Assembly: GCA_025449975.1 (NCBI GenBank) | Contig: JANWIG010000026.1 | Coordinates: forward strand, 35,622 to 99,621 | From: Thermoactinomycetaceae bacterium | GTDB lineage: Bacteria; Bacillota; Bacilli; Thermoactinomycetales; Thermoactinomycetaceae | Reading direction: 5' to 3' | Length of the DNA stretch: 64,000 nt | In this document: positions 37,835 through 47,475 of the stretch, one piece after another | Position numbering within the stretch: position 1 is the first letter of the stretch | Layout of the letters: every line of letters begins with the position of its first letter | Notes under the pieces: model-generated | Database searches by the model: none | Seen by the model: only the letters and a program-made list of their open reading frames with translations | What the model was told of the DNA's origin: nothing | Program-made: the position numbers and the translations under genes

Positions 37835-38199
37835 CGTAAATCATCCTTCCATCAACTGATCCGAATCGATAAAGTCTGCTCCGATTATATCATAACGAGA
37901 AGATTATAAAATTCGGCACAATTCACATTCAATTCGTTCTCATTTTTATTAAATAATAAGAGGGAATAGTCGGATAAAATAATCGACTAAATAGGAAAAG
38001 GATTGTATATACAAATGATTTTTTTGGAGGCTCAAACGTTGTTTATTTGTATATACTATTTTTTATACATAAATCAATACAAAAATCAGTGTTAATAGCA
38101 AATAATTCGATTTAATTAAATGTATTTTGTATTGACTATTGTATATACATATCCATATACTTATATGGACGGAAATTTAAATAAAAGGAGCACCAATTT
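37835..38199 (+). other. Putative centromere/operator region upstream of the actin-like pair
   Basis: A very A/T-rich 365-bp spacer. It contains three copies of the palindrome TTGTATATACAA: exact at 38003-38014, and near-exact at 38047-38058 and 38139-38150. Further TGTATT-type fragments lie between. The third copy sits between the -35 and -10 of the promoter. Such repeats ahead of actin-type partition genes commonly serve both as partition site and as operator; that is inference here. Confidence 0.7.
38132..38161 (+). promoter_or_regulatory. Promoter of the actin-like cassette
   Basis: TTGACT at 38132-38137 and TATACT at 38156-38161 with an 18-bp spacer. The spacer contains the palindrome copy at 38139-38150, so a bound repressor would block polymerase. 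Confidence 0.72.
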
Positions 38200-39012
38200 A
38201 TGCAACTAGTTGTTGTAGACGCTGGTCGTTATGCGACAAAAGTAAGAAATGCCAAGGGAAGATTCAGTTTTTTGAGCAAGGTGTCGAAGGCACATAATCG
38301 GCATCGTGAGAATCTCCCCAATGATATTCAAATTCGTTATCAGGGAAAAGATTTTTTTATTGGTCAATTGGCGGAGAGAGAGGGTTTTTCTGCTACATTA
38401 ATGACGCAAAGCAAAGTGCATGAACATACATTACTGGAAGTTCTGGTCTCCTGCTTTTTAGCTGAGGTTCCTAGCGGTGAGGAAATTTTATTAGTAACAG
38501 CTGTCCCCATCGAACTATACGATTCAGAAAGAGAACGTTCAGGGATTCGACGGTTGTTGGAAGGGAAGCATGAAGTGCTGGTCAATGGTGTTTACCGAGT
38601 GATTAATATTGCTAAAGTGGTGATCAGCTTAGAATGTGCAGTTGCCTATCAAACGAGTCGTGAAATGGGGACGATCCGTTTAGTGGACCCTGGGGCAAGA
38701 ACAACCAATTATGCTACATATAAAGATGGAATTTATATTGGAAGAGAATCAGGGACGATTTTACACGGTTGGGATACGATTCGGGATGCAGACCCGGATT
38801 TGATGGCGGATATTATCGTAGGTGAAGTGGCGAAGACGTGGAATACGTCTGATGTGGTAAAAGTGATCGGCGGTAAAGCAGAAGATTTAGTAGAACCGTT
38901 AAAGTTGCGAGGTTTTTACCGAACGATGGCACCTACTGATGCCCAATTTGCAACGGTAGATGGATTGTGGGAGATTGGAAGGAGATTGATGAGTAATGCG
39001 AGAGGACTATAA
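38200..39012 (+). CDS. Small ParM/AlfA-like actin ATPase
   Basis: A 270-residue actin-like protein, much shorter than ParM (about 320) and near the size of AlfA of B. subtilis plasmid pLS32. Motifs are intact: phosphate-1 VVVDAGRYATKVR (4-16), phosphate-2 LVDPGARTTNY (161-171) and adenosine VKVIGGKAEDL (220-230). The C terminus is conventional, so it is not truncated. ATG 38200 has AAAGGAGC upstream. It overlaps the next gene by 17 bases and is preceded by a regulated promoter with palindromes. It probably forms DNA-moving filaments; here it lies in the chromosome between htrC and rlmH-side genes. Confidence 0.82.
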   Translation: MQLVVVDAGRYATKVRNAKGRFSFLSKVSKAHNRHRENLPNDIQIRYQGKDFFIGQLAEREGFSATLMTQSKVHEHTLLEVLVSCFLAEVPSGEEILLVTAVPIELYDSERERSGIRRLLEGKHEVLVNGVYRVINIAKVVISLECAVAYQTSREMGTIRLVDPGARTTNYATYKDGIYIGRESGTILHGWDTIRDADPDLMADIIVGEVAKTWNTSDVVKVIGGKAEDLVEPLKLRGFYRTMAPTDAQFATVDGLWEIGRRLMSNARGL

Positions 39013-39391
39013 AAAAGAACGGGTATTAAGACCCGTTCATTTTAATCCGAGAAACCCTGTTCATCTCCAAATTTTGCGTTTTATCGATCGAAAGGAAGTA
39101 AACTATTCTGAGCTCGTCCGCCATTTATTATTTACTTATATTATGACTCATCCCGAAACCAATCGACTCTCTACCCTTCCATCACAGCCTGTGAAAAGAA
39201 CGAGGAAACGAAAAAATAAAACAACGCTTGCCCCGCCACCTCAGCCACAGGTTATGAATCAAGTGGATGAGGTGGCGATCAAGAGCAATTTTCCTTCATC
39301 AGTCTCCAACACTCCTTTGACAAAAAATGAGCCAACCAAAAAAGCGAAGCAAGAACATGATGATTTTGGAGGTTTGCCCATTGATTTTTAA
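38996..39391 (+). CDS. Putative ParR/AlfB-like DNA-binding adaptor
   Basis: A 131-residue basic protein. Residues about 10-45 (VLRPVHFNPRNPVHLQILRFID, then VNYSELVRHLLF) fit a ribbon-helix-helix DNA-binding fold of the ParR kind. A basic stretch (VKRTRKRKNK), a Pro/Gln-rich linker and an acidic-hydrophobic C-terminal tip (DDFGGLPIDF) follow; in ParR the tail contacts the filament. Its place directly behind the actin gene, with overlap and AAGGAG upstream of ATG 38996, supports an adaptor role. This is inference from context and fold pattern. Confidence 0.7.
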   Translation: MREDYKKERVLRPVHFNPRNPVHLQILRFIDRKEVNYSELVRHLLFTYIMTHPETNRLSTLPSQPVKRTRKRKNKTTLAPPPQPQVMNQVDEVAIKSNFPSSVSNTPLTKNEPTKKAKQEHDDFGGLPIDF

Positions 39392-39465
39392 TAGAACAAG
39401 AACGTTTGCATTTGATGAGCGAAGGAGAGTAGACAGCGTACTTTCGTACTTTGCTCAGGTATATG

Positions 39466-39502
39466 AAAACGCCCCCCTAAAGCTCTGGGAGGCGTTTCTT
39501 TT
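39466..39502. terminator. Terminator between the actin-like cassette and htrC
   Basis: AAACGCC.CCC pairs with GGGAGGCGTTT, followed by CTTTTG on the plus strand and a T-rich run on the minus strand. It serves the convergent genes. Confidence 0.8.
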
Positions 39503-39508
39503 GATTGA

Positions 39509-40672
39509 CTATCCTTGGGAGAAAGGAGCTTCTGTAAGTGTTAAATTGACTGTTTGTTGCTTACCATTACGATAAATGGTTAATCGAATATCATTACCGA
39601 TTTTCGTTTCTTTATAGAGATAGCTACGCAATTCAACAATGGTGTCTGTTTTTTGATCATTAATGGAAACAATCACATCTAAGGGTTGTAAATTAGCTTT
39701 AGCAGCCGGAGACCCCGTCTCGACGGATTCGATTATTACACCGCCTCTAACCGAAGAGGGAAGTCTGAGCTGTCTTAGTTCGCTTTCTGAAAACTGATAT
39801 AGGTTACCTAAGAAAGAAACGCCTATGTAAGGACGAGGAACACGGCCTTTTTCAATCAGATTTTGAATGATGGGACGAGCGTCGTTAATTGGTATTGCAA
39901 ATCCCAATCCTTCTACACCCGTTTCGGCAATTTTTAGTGTATTGATGCCAATCACTTGTCCAGCGGAATTGATCAGAGCCCCACCGCTGTTTCCAGGATT
40001 GATCGCAGCATCTGTTTGAATGACGTCTGTGGAAACATATTCGTTGGCTTGGAAAGTACGTTTGGGTGAACTAATTACACCGACTGTGACCGATTGAGAA
40101 AATGTTAATCCAAGTGGGTTTCCAATCGCGATTGCCGGTTCACCTGCTTTTAATGTATCTGAATTACCAAACTCAGCCACTGCAGTCACATATTGATCAT
40201 CAATTTCCAATACTGCTAAATCTGTAATTTTATCAGCACCTAAAAGCTTAGCTTTAACAGTTTTCGGTTCATCGTCTGTGGGAATGACAACCCGAATCTC
40301 TCCGCTTCGTTCAATGACGTGTTGATTTGTTACAATTAAAGCTTTGCCATTGCGTTTTTCAAAAATAATCCCAGAACCAGATTCTCTTTCTTCGGAGGCA
40401 GAAAAGATATTTCCTCTCCTTAGTACTTCCACCCCTACGACCGTTTGCCGGGCTTTATCGACCGCTTTCGTGATATCGGTCTCTACAACGGTTGTTTTTG
40501 TGGGTGCACTTAAGGCAGATGAACCTGTATTGACTTCGGAAGTAGGTAACTCGATCACGCCACTACGAATTAACATGGGGGTGAATAGCAGAACGATTAG
40601 TCCCCCGATGATGGCTGAGATGATGGCGACCAAAAAGTTGGATCGTCTGCTTTTCTCTTTATAAAAGCCCAT
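39509..40672 (-). CDS. htrC: HtrA/DegP-type serine protease
   Basis: A membrane-anchored quality-control protease. The 387 residues have one N-terminal transmembrane helix (about 13-33), a trypsin-like domain with the catalytic triad visible as H118 (VTNQHVI), D151 (ITDLAVLEID) and S229 (NPGNSGGALIN), and a C-terminal PDZ domain (about 285-380). The wal-htrC order matches B. subtilis YycK/HtrC. ATG 40672 has AAAGGGGG upstream at a long spacing. The protease part would lie outside the membrane. Confidence 0.95.
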   Translation of the reverse strand: MGFYKEKSRRSNFLVAIISAIIGGLIVLLFTPMLIRSGVIELPTSEVNTGSSALSAPTKTTVVETDITKAVDKARQTVVGVEVLRRGNIFSASEERESGSGIIFEKRNGKALIVTNQHVIERSGEIRVVIPTDDEPKTVKAKLLGADKITDLAVLEIDDQYVTAVAEFGNSDTLKAGEPAIAIGNPLGLTFSQSVTVGVISSPKRTFQANEYVSTDVIQTDAAINPGNSGGALINSAGQVIGINTLKIAETGVEGLGFAIPINDARPIIQNLIEKGRVPRPYIGVSFLGNLYQFSESELRQLRLPSSVRGGVIIESVETGSPAAKANLQPLDVIVSINDQKTDTIVELRSYLYKETKIGNDIRLTIYRNGKQQTVNLTLTEAPFSQG

Positions 40673-40792
40673 GCAGCTTTTTTCCCCCTTTCAAATTGTT
40701 CCCTCTAAAGTATTTGGTTTCCTTGAAATTATTATACTGAATACAGTAGGGTATATGAGTCGTTCAGATCGTAGTGAAAACAGATAATGAAC

Positions 40793-41590
40793 CTAGCGTA
40801 AGCGAACGGGTTTTAAAGGAGTAGGCCGGTGAGGGTATGTTTCAAACAGTTGAACATCTTTCCCTACGGATAATCCGGCCTCTGTTAAAATTTCCTTAAC
40901 TGTTAGATGAGCTAATTCGGAAAGGTTATTATCTTTGCTAAGATGAGCAAGATATACCTGTTCTCCTTTTCCACGTAAAATGTTTGTCAAAGCTTCTCCT
41001 GAATCGTCATTGGATAGATGACCGAGGTCACTTAGAATACGTCGTTTCACATTCCAGGGATAGGAACCGATTCTTAGCATTTCCACGTCATGATTGCATT
41101 CCCATATCAGCGTATCCACCCCTGTGACCTTCTGGATAATGCGCTCACTAACATAGCCCAAGTCTGTAACCACTGCCATCGACTCTTGTTCATAATGGAT
41201 CGAGAAAGCAACCGGTTCCGCCGCATCATGAGAGATTGGAATCGACTCGATCTGTAAATCTTCTAGCTCGATGATCGAGTTGCTTTCGAAGATTTTCTGT
41301 AATGGTTCAGGAATGGCTCCTACGCTTCGGGGAAGATGTTTCCATGTAGCCTCATTCATATAAATGGGAATTTGGTAACGTCGTGCTAAGACGCCGATCC
41401 CCTTGACGTGATCAATGTGTTCATGGGTAACTAAAATGGCAGTGAGTGAAGCTGGATTGCCTCCCACCTGCTTTAAACGCTCTTCAATCTGCTTGCCACT
41501 AAGTCCGGCATCGATTAAGATTCGAGCTCGTCTACTTTCGATATAGATAGAGTTTCCAGAGCTACCACTAGCGAGTACACTAAAATTCAT
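40793..41590 (-). CDS. walJ: WalJ metallo-beta-lactamase-fold hydrolase
   Basis: WalJ (YycJ) is a metallo-beta-lactamase-fold nuclease-like protein of the wal operon, linked to coordination of replication with division and to mismatch repair-like activity in relatives. The metal motifs are visible: THEHIDHVKG, SHDAAEP, VTDLG and the final HLSKDNN. The 265-residue length fits. ATG 41590 is chosen because AAAGGG lies six bases upstream; an earlier ATG five codons upstream is possible. It is downstream of walI. Confidence 0.95.
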   Translation of the reverse strand: MNFSVLASGSSGNSIYIESRRARILIDAGLSGKQIEERLKQVGGNPASLTAILVTHEHIDHVKGIGVLARRYQIPIYMNEATWKHLPRSVGAIPEPLQKIFESNSIIELEDLQIESIPISHDAAEPVAFSIHYEQESMAVVTDLGYVSERIIQKVTGVDTLIWECNHDVEMLRIGSYPWNVKRRILSDLGHLSNDDSGEALTNILRGKGEQVYLAHLSKDNNLSELAHLTVKEILTEAGLSVGKDVQLFETYPHRPTPLKPVRLR

Positions 41591-41622
41591 AATAGACCCT
41601 TTCATACATAGTGTTTTTTTTA

Positions 41623-42369
41623 CTACCCTTTTTTAAGGACCTCTACATTTTTGCTCTGTTGATCATTTGCTGGAATCAGATAGAAATGATCATTGATGTA
41701 GAAACGCCAGACAGGTAGAATGGTTTGTTCGTCTGCTGTGGGATAAGCCCAGTACCCTAATGAAGCTTCTTTGATCGTGATCGGGGACGTTGACTTAGGT
41801 AGTTTCCCGCTCTGGATCAAATGTGCTAATGTATTATTCACATCTGATAACGTAATTGGGAAGGATTGGGTTGTCTGATAATGTGTCAATTCAATGGATT
41901 TTAGCTTGTTTTGCTCCAAATGTACCATGAATTGACTATTGTAGATCGGTTGGTCCCCTTTCATTTGCAAATAAACCAGTTTGTTTGCAGTGGAATCATT
42001 TTCCGAATAGACATAATCCTGGAACTTAGGGATCTCTTTTTGTAATAATTGCGTGCGATGTTTCTCATCTTTAAAAACAATCGGGGGCTTAAAGGTTTTT
42101 TGGTATACTTCAGCCCCCTTTTGATCCCAATCGTTAAGGGAAGTAATTTTCGCTTTAAAAGCCATAACTTGTTTTGGGCTACTGGGCAACGGTTGTTCTA
42201 ATTTTACTTGGTATTTCGTTAAGAGAGCCTGTAAGTTGGTATTTTCGGTGATATTACTTGTCATATATTGCGATTTCTTTTGCATCGTCGTATATAGTTG
42301 GAATCCCAACAAGAGATCTAAAAGAATAAACGCAATAATGAGGATGGTTTTTGCTCTACTCCAATCCAT
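41623..42369 (-). CDS. walI: WalI (YycI) regulator of WalK
   Basis: A 248-residue single-pass membrane protein with an N-terminal helix (ILIIAFILLDLLLGFQLY, about 9-26) and a large outside domain of the YycH/YycI fold. In B. subtilis WalH and WalI hold WalK in check. The sequence is less conserved than WalK, as usual. It overlaps the end of walH by 14 bases; the SD GGAGG lies within walH, so the pair is coupled. Confidence 0.9.
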   Translation of the reverse strand: MDWSRAKTILIIAFILLDLLLGFQLYTTMQKKSQYMTSNITENTNLQALLTKYQVKLEQPLPSSPKQVMAFKAKITSLNDWDQKGAEVYQKTFKPPIVFKDEKHRTQLLQKEIPKFQDYVYSENDSTANKLVYLQMKGDQPIYNSQFMVHLEQNKLKSIELTHYQTTQSFPITLSDVNNTLAHLIQSGKLPKSTSPITIKEASLGYWAYPTADEQTILPVWRFYINDHFYLIPANDQQSKNVEVLKKG

Positions 42370-43777
42370 TTTGGTCGTTACCTCCCTCCGCCAAAGAAGG
42401 GATTAATTCTTGTTTTCCATTTAAGGTTTTTACAACCCAAACAGGCTCGAGGATAATTTGCTTCTCTTTTTTACTATTTGTGATCCAATTCGCCTGATAT
42501 CCTGGATAAATCCGTTCAATTTTCTCTAAAGAGATTTTCGCTTTCGAGAGGTAATCAAGTACCCCTTTTCGATCGAGAAGCTCTTCTTCGGTTACATTAG
42601 CTGGTTCTTCAGGGAGAAAATACATGTAGCGCTGGTATTTTTTCTCTGCTTTTTCAGTCTGAAATTGAATGGTATCCAAATATTGTTTGGGTTGCTCGGA
42701 TGGACCTTTCCAGAAAACAGGATAACCTTGTTTGATTAATCGGAAAGTATAACGATAGACATTGCCATTTAGATAAACATCATCCAATAGATAATCTCCT
42801 GTCCAACCCCGATGATCGGATAAAAATTTATTCAGATGTTCGAGAGAAGGTTTTAAATTTTTTTCAGAATCGGCTAGTTCTGGCATGGGTCCGATATAGA
42901 CGACATAATCATCTTTCTTATTATAAGTTAGCGTTCGGCGATCATAGGCATAAACCAATTCGCCGTTATTTAACTCTGTTGGCGTGATATTATCTACGCT
43001 GAACAGAAATTGTTTCATATCATCAATGGCAATATTAGATGGTTGATAGATAAACTTTTGGATAGGCATGCTCTGGGTAGGCAAATATAGAATTCGTGAG
43101 AAAGGAGTATTATTGTTTGCCGGATCCCAAGGAGCTTTCCCATTTATAGCAATCGGTTCTAACTTTTGGGTCGATGGAATCGGATCTTGGGAAAATTTCT
43201 GTTCAAATTGAAAAATCGGTATATTGGTGGTTGCTTGGATAATCCTTGCTGCCGAATCATCGATAAACCAAACGTTTACCTGTTTCATTTGAGGATCTGG
43301 AAACAACCAGACCCGACTGATCACTTTTAGATTCTTCAATGATTCTTGATCCTCTTCCTCCATTTGTAAGAAGGTTGCCAATGTGTTGATTTGGATATCT
43401 TGTAGGAAACTCAGTTCGATCCCGTTGGTTTGCTGAAAGAGATATTTCCAATCGTTGGCATCTGTCTTCAATTCATGGTAGTAACTCATTTCCATTTTGG
43501 CTAACATTTCGATACTCTCGTCATATCCCTGATCACCAGGTTTGAGCCAATAGTGGGTTCCCATTTGATGCATCAACAAATAGGGAGGAGAGGTTAGTTG
43601 ATAGAGTTGTTTTTGATTGTATTTTAGATCGCCGATATAGTGAAGGGGGCGATATAGATCTTGTTTTTCTTCATAAGCAGGAGTCATATACCATAAAGAA
43701 CCAGTAAGAACAAAACTCAATAGGACTAATACGACTAAAACGCCTGTTTTGACATTTTCTAACCATTTATCCTTCAT
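42356..43777 (-). CDS. walH: WalH (YycH) regulator of WalK
   Basis: A 473-residue protein with one N-terminal transmembrane helix (VLVVLVLLSFVLTGSLWYM) and a long extracellular region of the YycH family. Together with WalI it modulates WalK. The ATG at 43777 is chosen over an in-frame ATG at 43798 because CGGAGGTGA lies directly before it. Its start overlaps the walK stop (ATGA), giving coupling within the operon. Confidence 0.9.
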   Translation of the reverse strand: MKDKWLENVKTGVLVVLVLLSFVLTGSLWYMTPAYEEKQDLYRPLHYIGDLKYNQKQLYQLTSPPYLLMHQMGTHYWLKPGDQGYDESIEMLAKMEMSYYHELKTDANDWKYLFQQTNGIELSFLQDIQINTLATFLQMEEEDQESLKNLKVISRVWLFPDPQMKQVNVWFIDDSAARIIQATTNIPIFQFEQKFSQDPIPSTQKLEPIAINGKAPWDPANNNTPFSRILYLPTQSMPIQKFIYQPSNIAIDDMKQFLFSVDNITPTELNNGELVYAYDRRTLTYNKKDDYVVYIGPMPELADSEKNLKPSLEHLNKFLSDHRGWTGDYLLDDVYLNGNVYRYTFRLIKQGYPVFWKGPSEQPKQYLDTIQFQTEKAEKKYQRYMYFLPEEPANVTEEELLDRKGVLDYLSKAKISLEKIERIYPGYQANWITNSKKEKQIILEPVWVVKTLNGKQELIPSLAEGGNDQNGLE

Positions 43778-45618
43778 CCAGTCACCTCCGGTTCGCATGG
43801 AGGGAGTGTAAAAGATACTTTTGTTCCTTTTTGATATTCGCTAGTAATCCAAATTTCTCCCTCATGGTAGCGAACAATTTCTTGGGCAATGGCTAAGCCC
43901 AAGCCGGTCCCGCCCATACTTCTTGAGCGGGCTTTATCAACCCGATAGAATCGCTCGAAAATACGACTCAAGTCTTTTTTGGGAATGCCGATTCCTGTAT
44001 CTGCTACAGAAACTTTCACCATTCCATTCTTTTGTCGTTTGGCCGAGACGACAATTTTTCCGCCTTCGGGGGTGAATTTAACCGCATTGGAGAGAAGGTT
44101 GTCCAATACTTGATCGATCTTATCTCGATCAACGTATACGTGAGGGAGATGGGATGAAATCTGCAAAGAGAGATCGATCTTCTTTTGTTTACATTGCATC
44201 GAAAAACGGTCAACCACATCTTCGAGCATCGTTGATAAGGTAATCGCTTTTTTAATAAAACGTGTTTGTTTGGCGTCTAGTCTAGATAATTGCAATAAAT
44301 CATGAATCAGCCGAGTCATGCGATCGGACTCTTGCCGAGCTACCTTCAAAAAGCGCATGGCCAGCTCAGGCTCGTGAATGGCCCCATCTTCGAGAGACTC
44401 TAAATAGCTTTTGATTGTGGTCAAAGGGGTTCGTAATTCATGAGAGACATTGGCGACAAAATCTTTTCGTTGGCGGTCTAATTTTTCTTCTTCCGTGACA
44501 TCTTGCAAAATGGTGATTAGGCTGACCATCTCCTCTTGTCCTTGGGGCTTGATCGGCGTGAAGGTCACTTTGACGATCGTATTCTCTTCGTTGTCCTCTG
44601 AGTCAAGGGCCAAGAAAGTTTGGCGCTTGGTATTTAAAGGCAACAAAGGTGGGTCAGAGATGGGTAATACTTTTTCAATCGAATCGCCTAATTGAATGGG
44701 ACGATTTAAGATTTTTTCCGCCCAACGGTTTTTGACGATGATTTGACCGTTGCGGTCGGTCGCGATCACACCATCGCTCATATTGGCGACGACGGATTCC
44801 AGCTTCTCTTTTTCTTCTTCTTTTTGGCTTAGTGCTTTTTGCAAGTCAGAGGATAAATTATTAAAAGCGGTCGCCAACTTCCCTATTTCATCTTGGCTAT
44901 ATACTTTTACTTGAATATCAAAGTTACCTGTTGCCATCTCTGTTGTCTTCTTTGTAATCTCTTCCAGTGGAGAAGTAATGGTGCGCGCTAAAAGAACGAT
45001 TAGGAAAGCGGAAGAGACCAAGACCAGAGCGGCAATCGCAATTAATTGTTTGGTAATAATGGAGATTTTAGTATAAACCGGTTGTAAAGAAGCCTCAATA
45101 TAGACGACGGCAATGAGATCTCCATTGTGATTTTTAATTGGACGAGTATAAATTTGATAATCTACGTTTGTATTTGGGTCACGTCGAATCGTTTTGGAAG
45201 ACGTGTTGTATAGATTGGCATAGACATTTTTGGTGCCAATGATCTGATTTTTGCTGGACGAAGTGGTCCCTAATACGATCCCGTTTTCATTTAATACTTG
45301 AATTTGCATATCTTTGCTGATCGTTAGTTTCTTGAGGAGAGCATCGACTTCTTTGCTCTCTTCCGTCACAGTACGATTATCGTCTTTTGCATGATTGTTA
45401 CTAAGAATGGTTTGAAGGGGGACTTCAATGCTTTGGGCTTGAATCTCCAAGTCTTTGATAAAGTCATCATTATAGCGTTCTTCCAATATGCGAATGATAA
45501 ATACACCGATCAGTTGAACGGAAGCGATAGTTAGTAAAAGGAAGATGACGACCAATTTCCATTGAAGTCTGCTCATATATTGATGCACTTTACTCATATA
45601 CTGAGTCCAATTTTTCAT
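43774..45618 (-). CDS. walK: Sensor histidine kinase WalK
   Basis: WalK is the essential cell-wall homeostasis kinase. The 614-residue protein has two transmembrane helices (about 21-43 and 189-211) flanking an extracellular sensor domain, then HAMP (about 212-262), PAS (about 270-375), HisKA with VSHELRTPLTT (H393) and an HATPase domain with the N, G1 and G2 boxes (DNLLSNAVKFTPEGG, DTGIGIP, GGTGLGLAI). All key residues are present. ATG 45618 has GGTGATG upstream. It follows walR by 11 bases. Confidence 0.97.
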   Translation of the reverse strand: MKNWTQYMSKVHQYMSRLQWKLVVIFLLLTIASVQLIGVFIIRILEERYNDDFIKDLEIQAQSIEVPLQTILSNNHAKDDNRTVTEESKEVDALLKKLTISKDMQIQVLNENGIVLGTTSSSKNQIIGTKNVYANLYNTSSKTIRRDPNTNVDYQIYTRPIKNHNGDLIAVVYIEASLQPVYTKISIITKQLIAIAALVLVSSAFLIVLLARTITSPLEEITKKTTEMATGNFDIQVKVYSQDEIGKLATAFNNLSSDLQKALSQKEEEKEKLESVVANMSDGVIATDRNGQIIVKNRWAEKILNRPIQLGDSIEKVLPISDPPLLPLNTKRQTFLALDSEDNEENTIVKVTFTPIKPQGQEEMVSLITILQDVTEEEKLDRQRKDFVANVSHELRTPLTTIKSYLESLEDGAIHEPELAMRFLKVARQESDRMTRLIHDLLQLSRLDAKQTRFIKKAITLSTMLEDVVDRFSMQCKQKKIDLSLQISSHLPHVYVDRDKIDQVLDNLLSNAVKFTPEGGKIVVSAKRQKNGMVKVSVADTGIGIPKKDLSRIFERFYRVDKARSRSMGGTGLGLAIAQEIVRYHEGEIWITSEYQKGTKVSFTLPPCEPEVTG

Positions 45619-45629
45619 TTCATCACCGC

Positions 45630-46328
45630 TTAAGCGTTTGGATCACGCATAGTGTAGCCGATTCCTCGTCTAGTAATAATATATTTGGGTGCACTGGGAT
45701 CGTCCTCTATTTTCTCACGAAGACGTCGGATCGTCACATCCACTGTCCGTACATCGCCAAAGTAATCATATCCCCATACCGATTGTAACAGATGTTCTCT
45801 GGTTAGGACTTGATTAACATGTTTGGTTAAATATAGTAGCAATTCAAATTCACGATGGGTTAAATCGACTGTTTTATTTCTTTTTTGTACGATAAACGTA
45901 TGGGGATCGATCGAGACTTCACCGACAACCAAGGAATTGTTTTCCTTTTTATGGGGATCTGTTGCCTGGAAGCGGCGTAGATTCGCTTTGATTCGCGCGA
46001 GAAGTTCCCGATTGCTAAATGGCTTGGTTACATAATCGTCTGCCCCGATTTCCAATCCCAATACTTTATCTACTTCGGAATCTTTGGCGGAAAGAATAAT
46101 GATAGGTAATTGATGATGTTGACGGATTTGTCGGCAAACTTCGATGCCGTCTGCTCCTGGTAGCATCAGATCGAGCAGAATTAAATCCGGTGGATCGGCT
46201 AAAGCAACGCGAATGGCGTCATCGCCATTATCCACCCAAGAAACGTGGTAACCTTCTTTCTCTAAATTAAACTTAATGATATCGGCAATGTTTTGCTCAT
46301 CTTCCACGATTAAAATCCGAGCACCCAT
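45630..46328 (-). CDS. walR: Response regulator WalR
   Basis: WalR is the OmpR-type regulator that WalK phosphorylates; it controls wall hydrolase genes. The 232-residue protein has the receiver domain ([14 protein letters not shown], phospho-acceptor D53 in [22 protein letters not shown]) and a winged-helix DNA-binding domain ([53 protein letters not shown] in part). ATG 46328 has AAGGAGG upstream. It is the first gene of the walRKHIJ-htrC unit and is divergent from the YheC/D-like gene. Confidence 0.98.
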   Translation of the reverse strand: MGARILIVEDEQNIADIIKFNLEKEGYHVSWVDNGDDAIRVALADPPDLILLDLMLPGADGIEVCRQIRQHHQLPIIILSAKDSEVDKVLGLEIGADDYVTKPFSNRELLARIKANLRRFQATDPHKKENNSLVVGEVSIDPHTFIVQKRNKTVDLTHREFELLLYLTKHVNQVLTREHLLQSVWGYDYFGDVRTVDVTIRRLREKIEDDPSAPKYIITRRGIGYTMRDPNA

Positions 46329-46518
46329 TCATAAGCCTCCTTAAATCCCTTTTCTCGTTGTATATTCATTTTTATCCGTTATATATAAGAAAGTCCTCTT
46401 TTTATTTTACCATTACTTTATCATGATATTGGTTTCGCCTGCTTAGAAAAATAGGCGATGATGGCAAAAGCGCTCTTTCCCTTTAAGCATAGAATATAGG
46501 GAAAGCGAGGAGGTAAAG

Positions 46519-47262
46519 ATGAGACGATATCAACAAATAGCTAGCAAAGCTTTAAAAACGATGACCCTTATCAAAGATGATACGATTCGGCGTTATATTC
46601 CCGAAACCAAATGGTATCATCGGGAGACCCTTTTTCAGATGCTAAAGCAATATCCTACCATCTTTATCAAACCGGATAAAGGAGGTGGAGGTAGCGGAAT
46701 TCTGCGGATCCGGCGTGTGGGAGCCGACTTTGAATGCTGTAGTTCATATTCATGTAAAACGCTTAAAAAACAAAAGTTAGTTTCTTGGATCGAGAAGAAT
46801 TTGGTTTCGACAAAAAGATATATTATTCAACAAGGAATTTCCTTAGCTACGGTGGGGGGCCGTCCCTTTGATTTGCGGCTGTTGTTACAAAAACCTGGAT
46901 CGAAATGGGAATTAGCAGGGATGGTCGCTAAAATTGCGGCTCCAGGACGTGTTGTGACCAATTACTGCAAAGGTGGTACTCCCTGTGAGATCAAACGAGC
47001 GCTTTTAAACATAACAAAAAATGATCAAAAGAAAATGGAAGAACTGATTTTACAACTACATTTTCTAGGCAAAAAAATATCAAAAATTTTAAATAATCGA
47101 TTTAAAGGATTACGAGAATTGGGAATTGATGTAGGAATTGACAAACAACATCAACTCTGGGTGTTTGAGGTAAATACGCGTCCCCAATTTAAAATGTTTA
47201 GTAAATTGGATAACCTGCAGATGTACAGACGGATTGTGAGAAATCATCGGAGAATTGTTTAG
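46519..47262 (+). CDS. YheC/YheD family ATP-grasp-like coat-associated protein
   Basis: A 247-residue protein of the YheC/YheD endospore coat-associated family, an ATP-grasp-like fold. The visible blocks are FIKPDKGGGGSGILRIRR (nucleotide-binding loop), YIIQQGISLATVGGRPFDLRLLLQK and LGIDVGIDKQHQLWVFEVNTRPQF. It is shorter than YheC (about 360), lacking the usual N-terminal part. Substrate unknown; it may bind ATP and ligate. ATG 46519 has GAGGAGG upstream. A terminator follows. Confidence 0.85.
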   Translation: MRRYQQIASKALKTMTLIKDDTIRRYIPETKWYHRETLFQMLKQYPTIFIKPDKGGGGSGILRIRRVGADFECCSSYSCKTLKKQKLVSWIEKNLVSTKRYIIQQGISLATVGGRPFDLRLLLQKPGSKWELAGMVAKIAAPGRVVTNYCKGGTPCEIKRALLNITKNDQKKMEELILQLHFLGKKISKILNNRFKGLRELGIDVGIDKQHQLWVFEVNTRPQFKMFSKLDNLQMYRRIVRNHRRIV

Positions 47263-47326
47263 TTATATAATTATTTTACCATAAATAAATTTTTTAAATA
47301 ACGGATGTTTGTTATGAAAGAAATCT

Positions 47327-47352
47327 AACATGCGTAAAGCATGTTTTTTTTC
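47327..47352 (+). terminator. Terminator after the YheC/D-like gene
   Basis: AACATGC, a five-base loop GTAAA and GCATGTT, followed by a T-rich run. Confidence 0.9.
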
Positions 47353-47475
47353 GTTTTCGCAAATATACGAGCTTATTCGACAAAACCTCCTGTTGACGTA
47401 TTTATTTGGATACTGTTACCATTATCATTAATTAAAGGAGTTTAAAATTTCCCAATAAAAAATGAGGTGTAAAAT

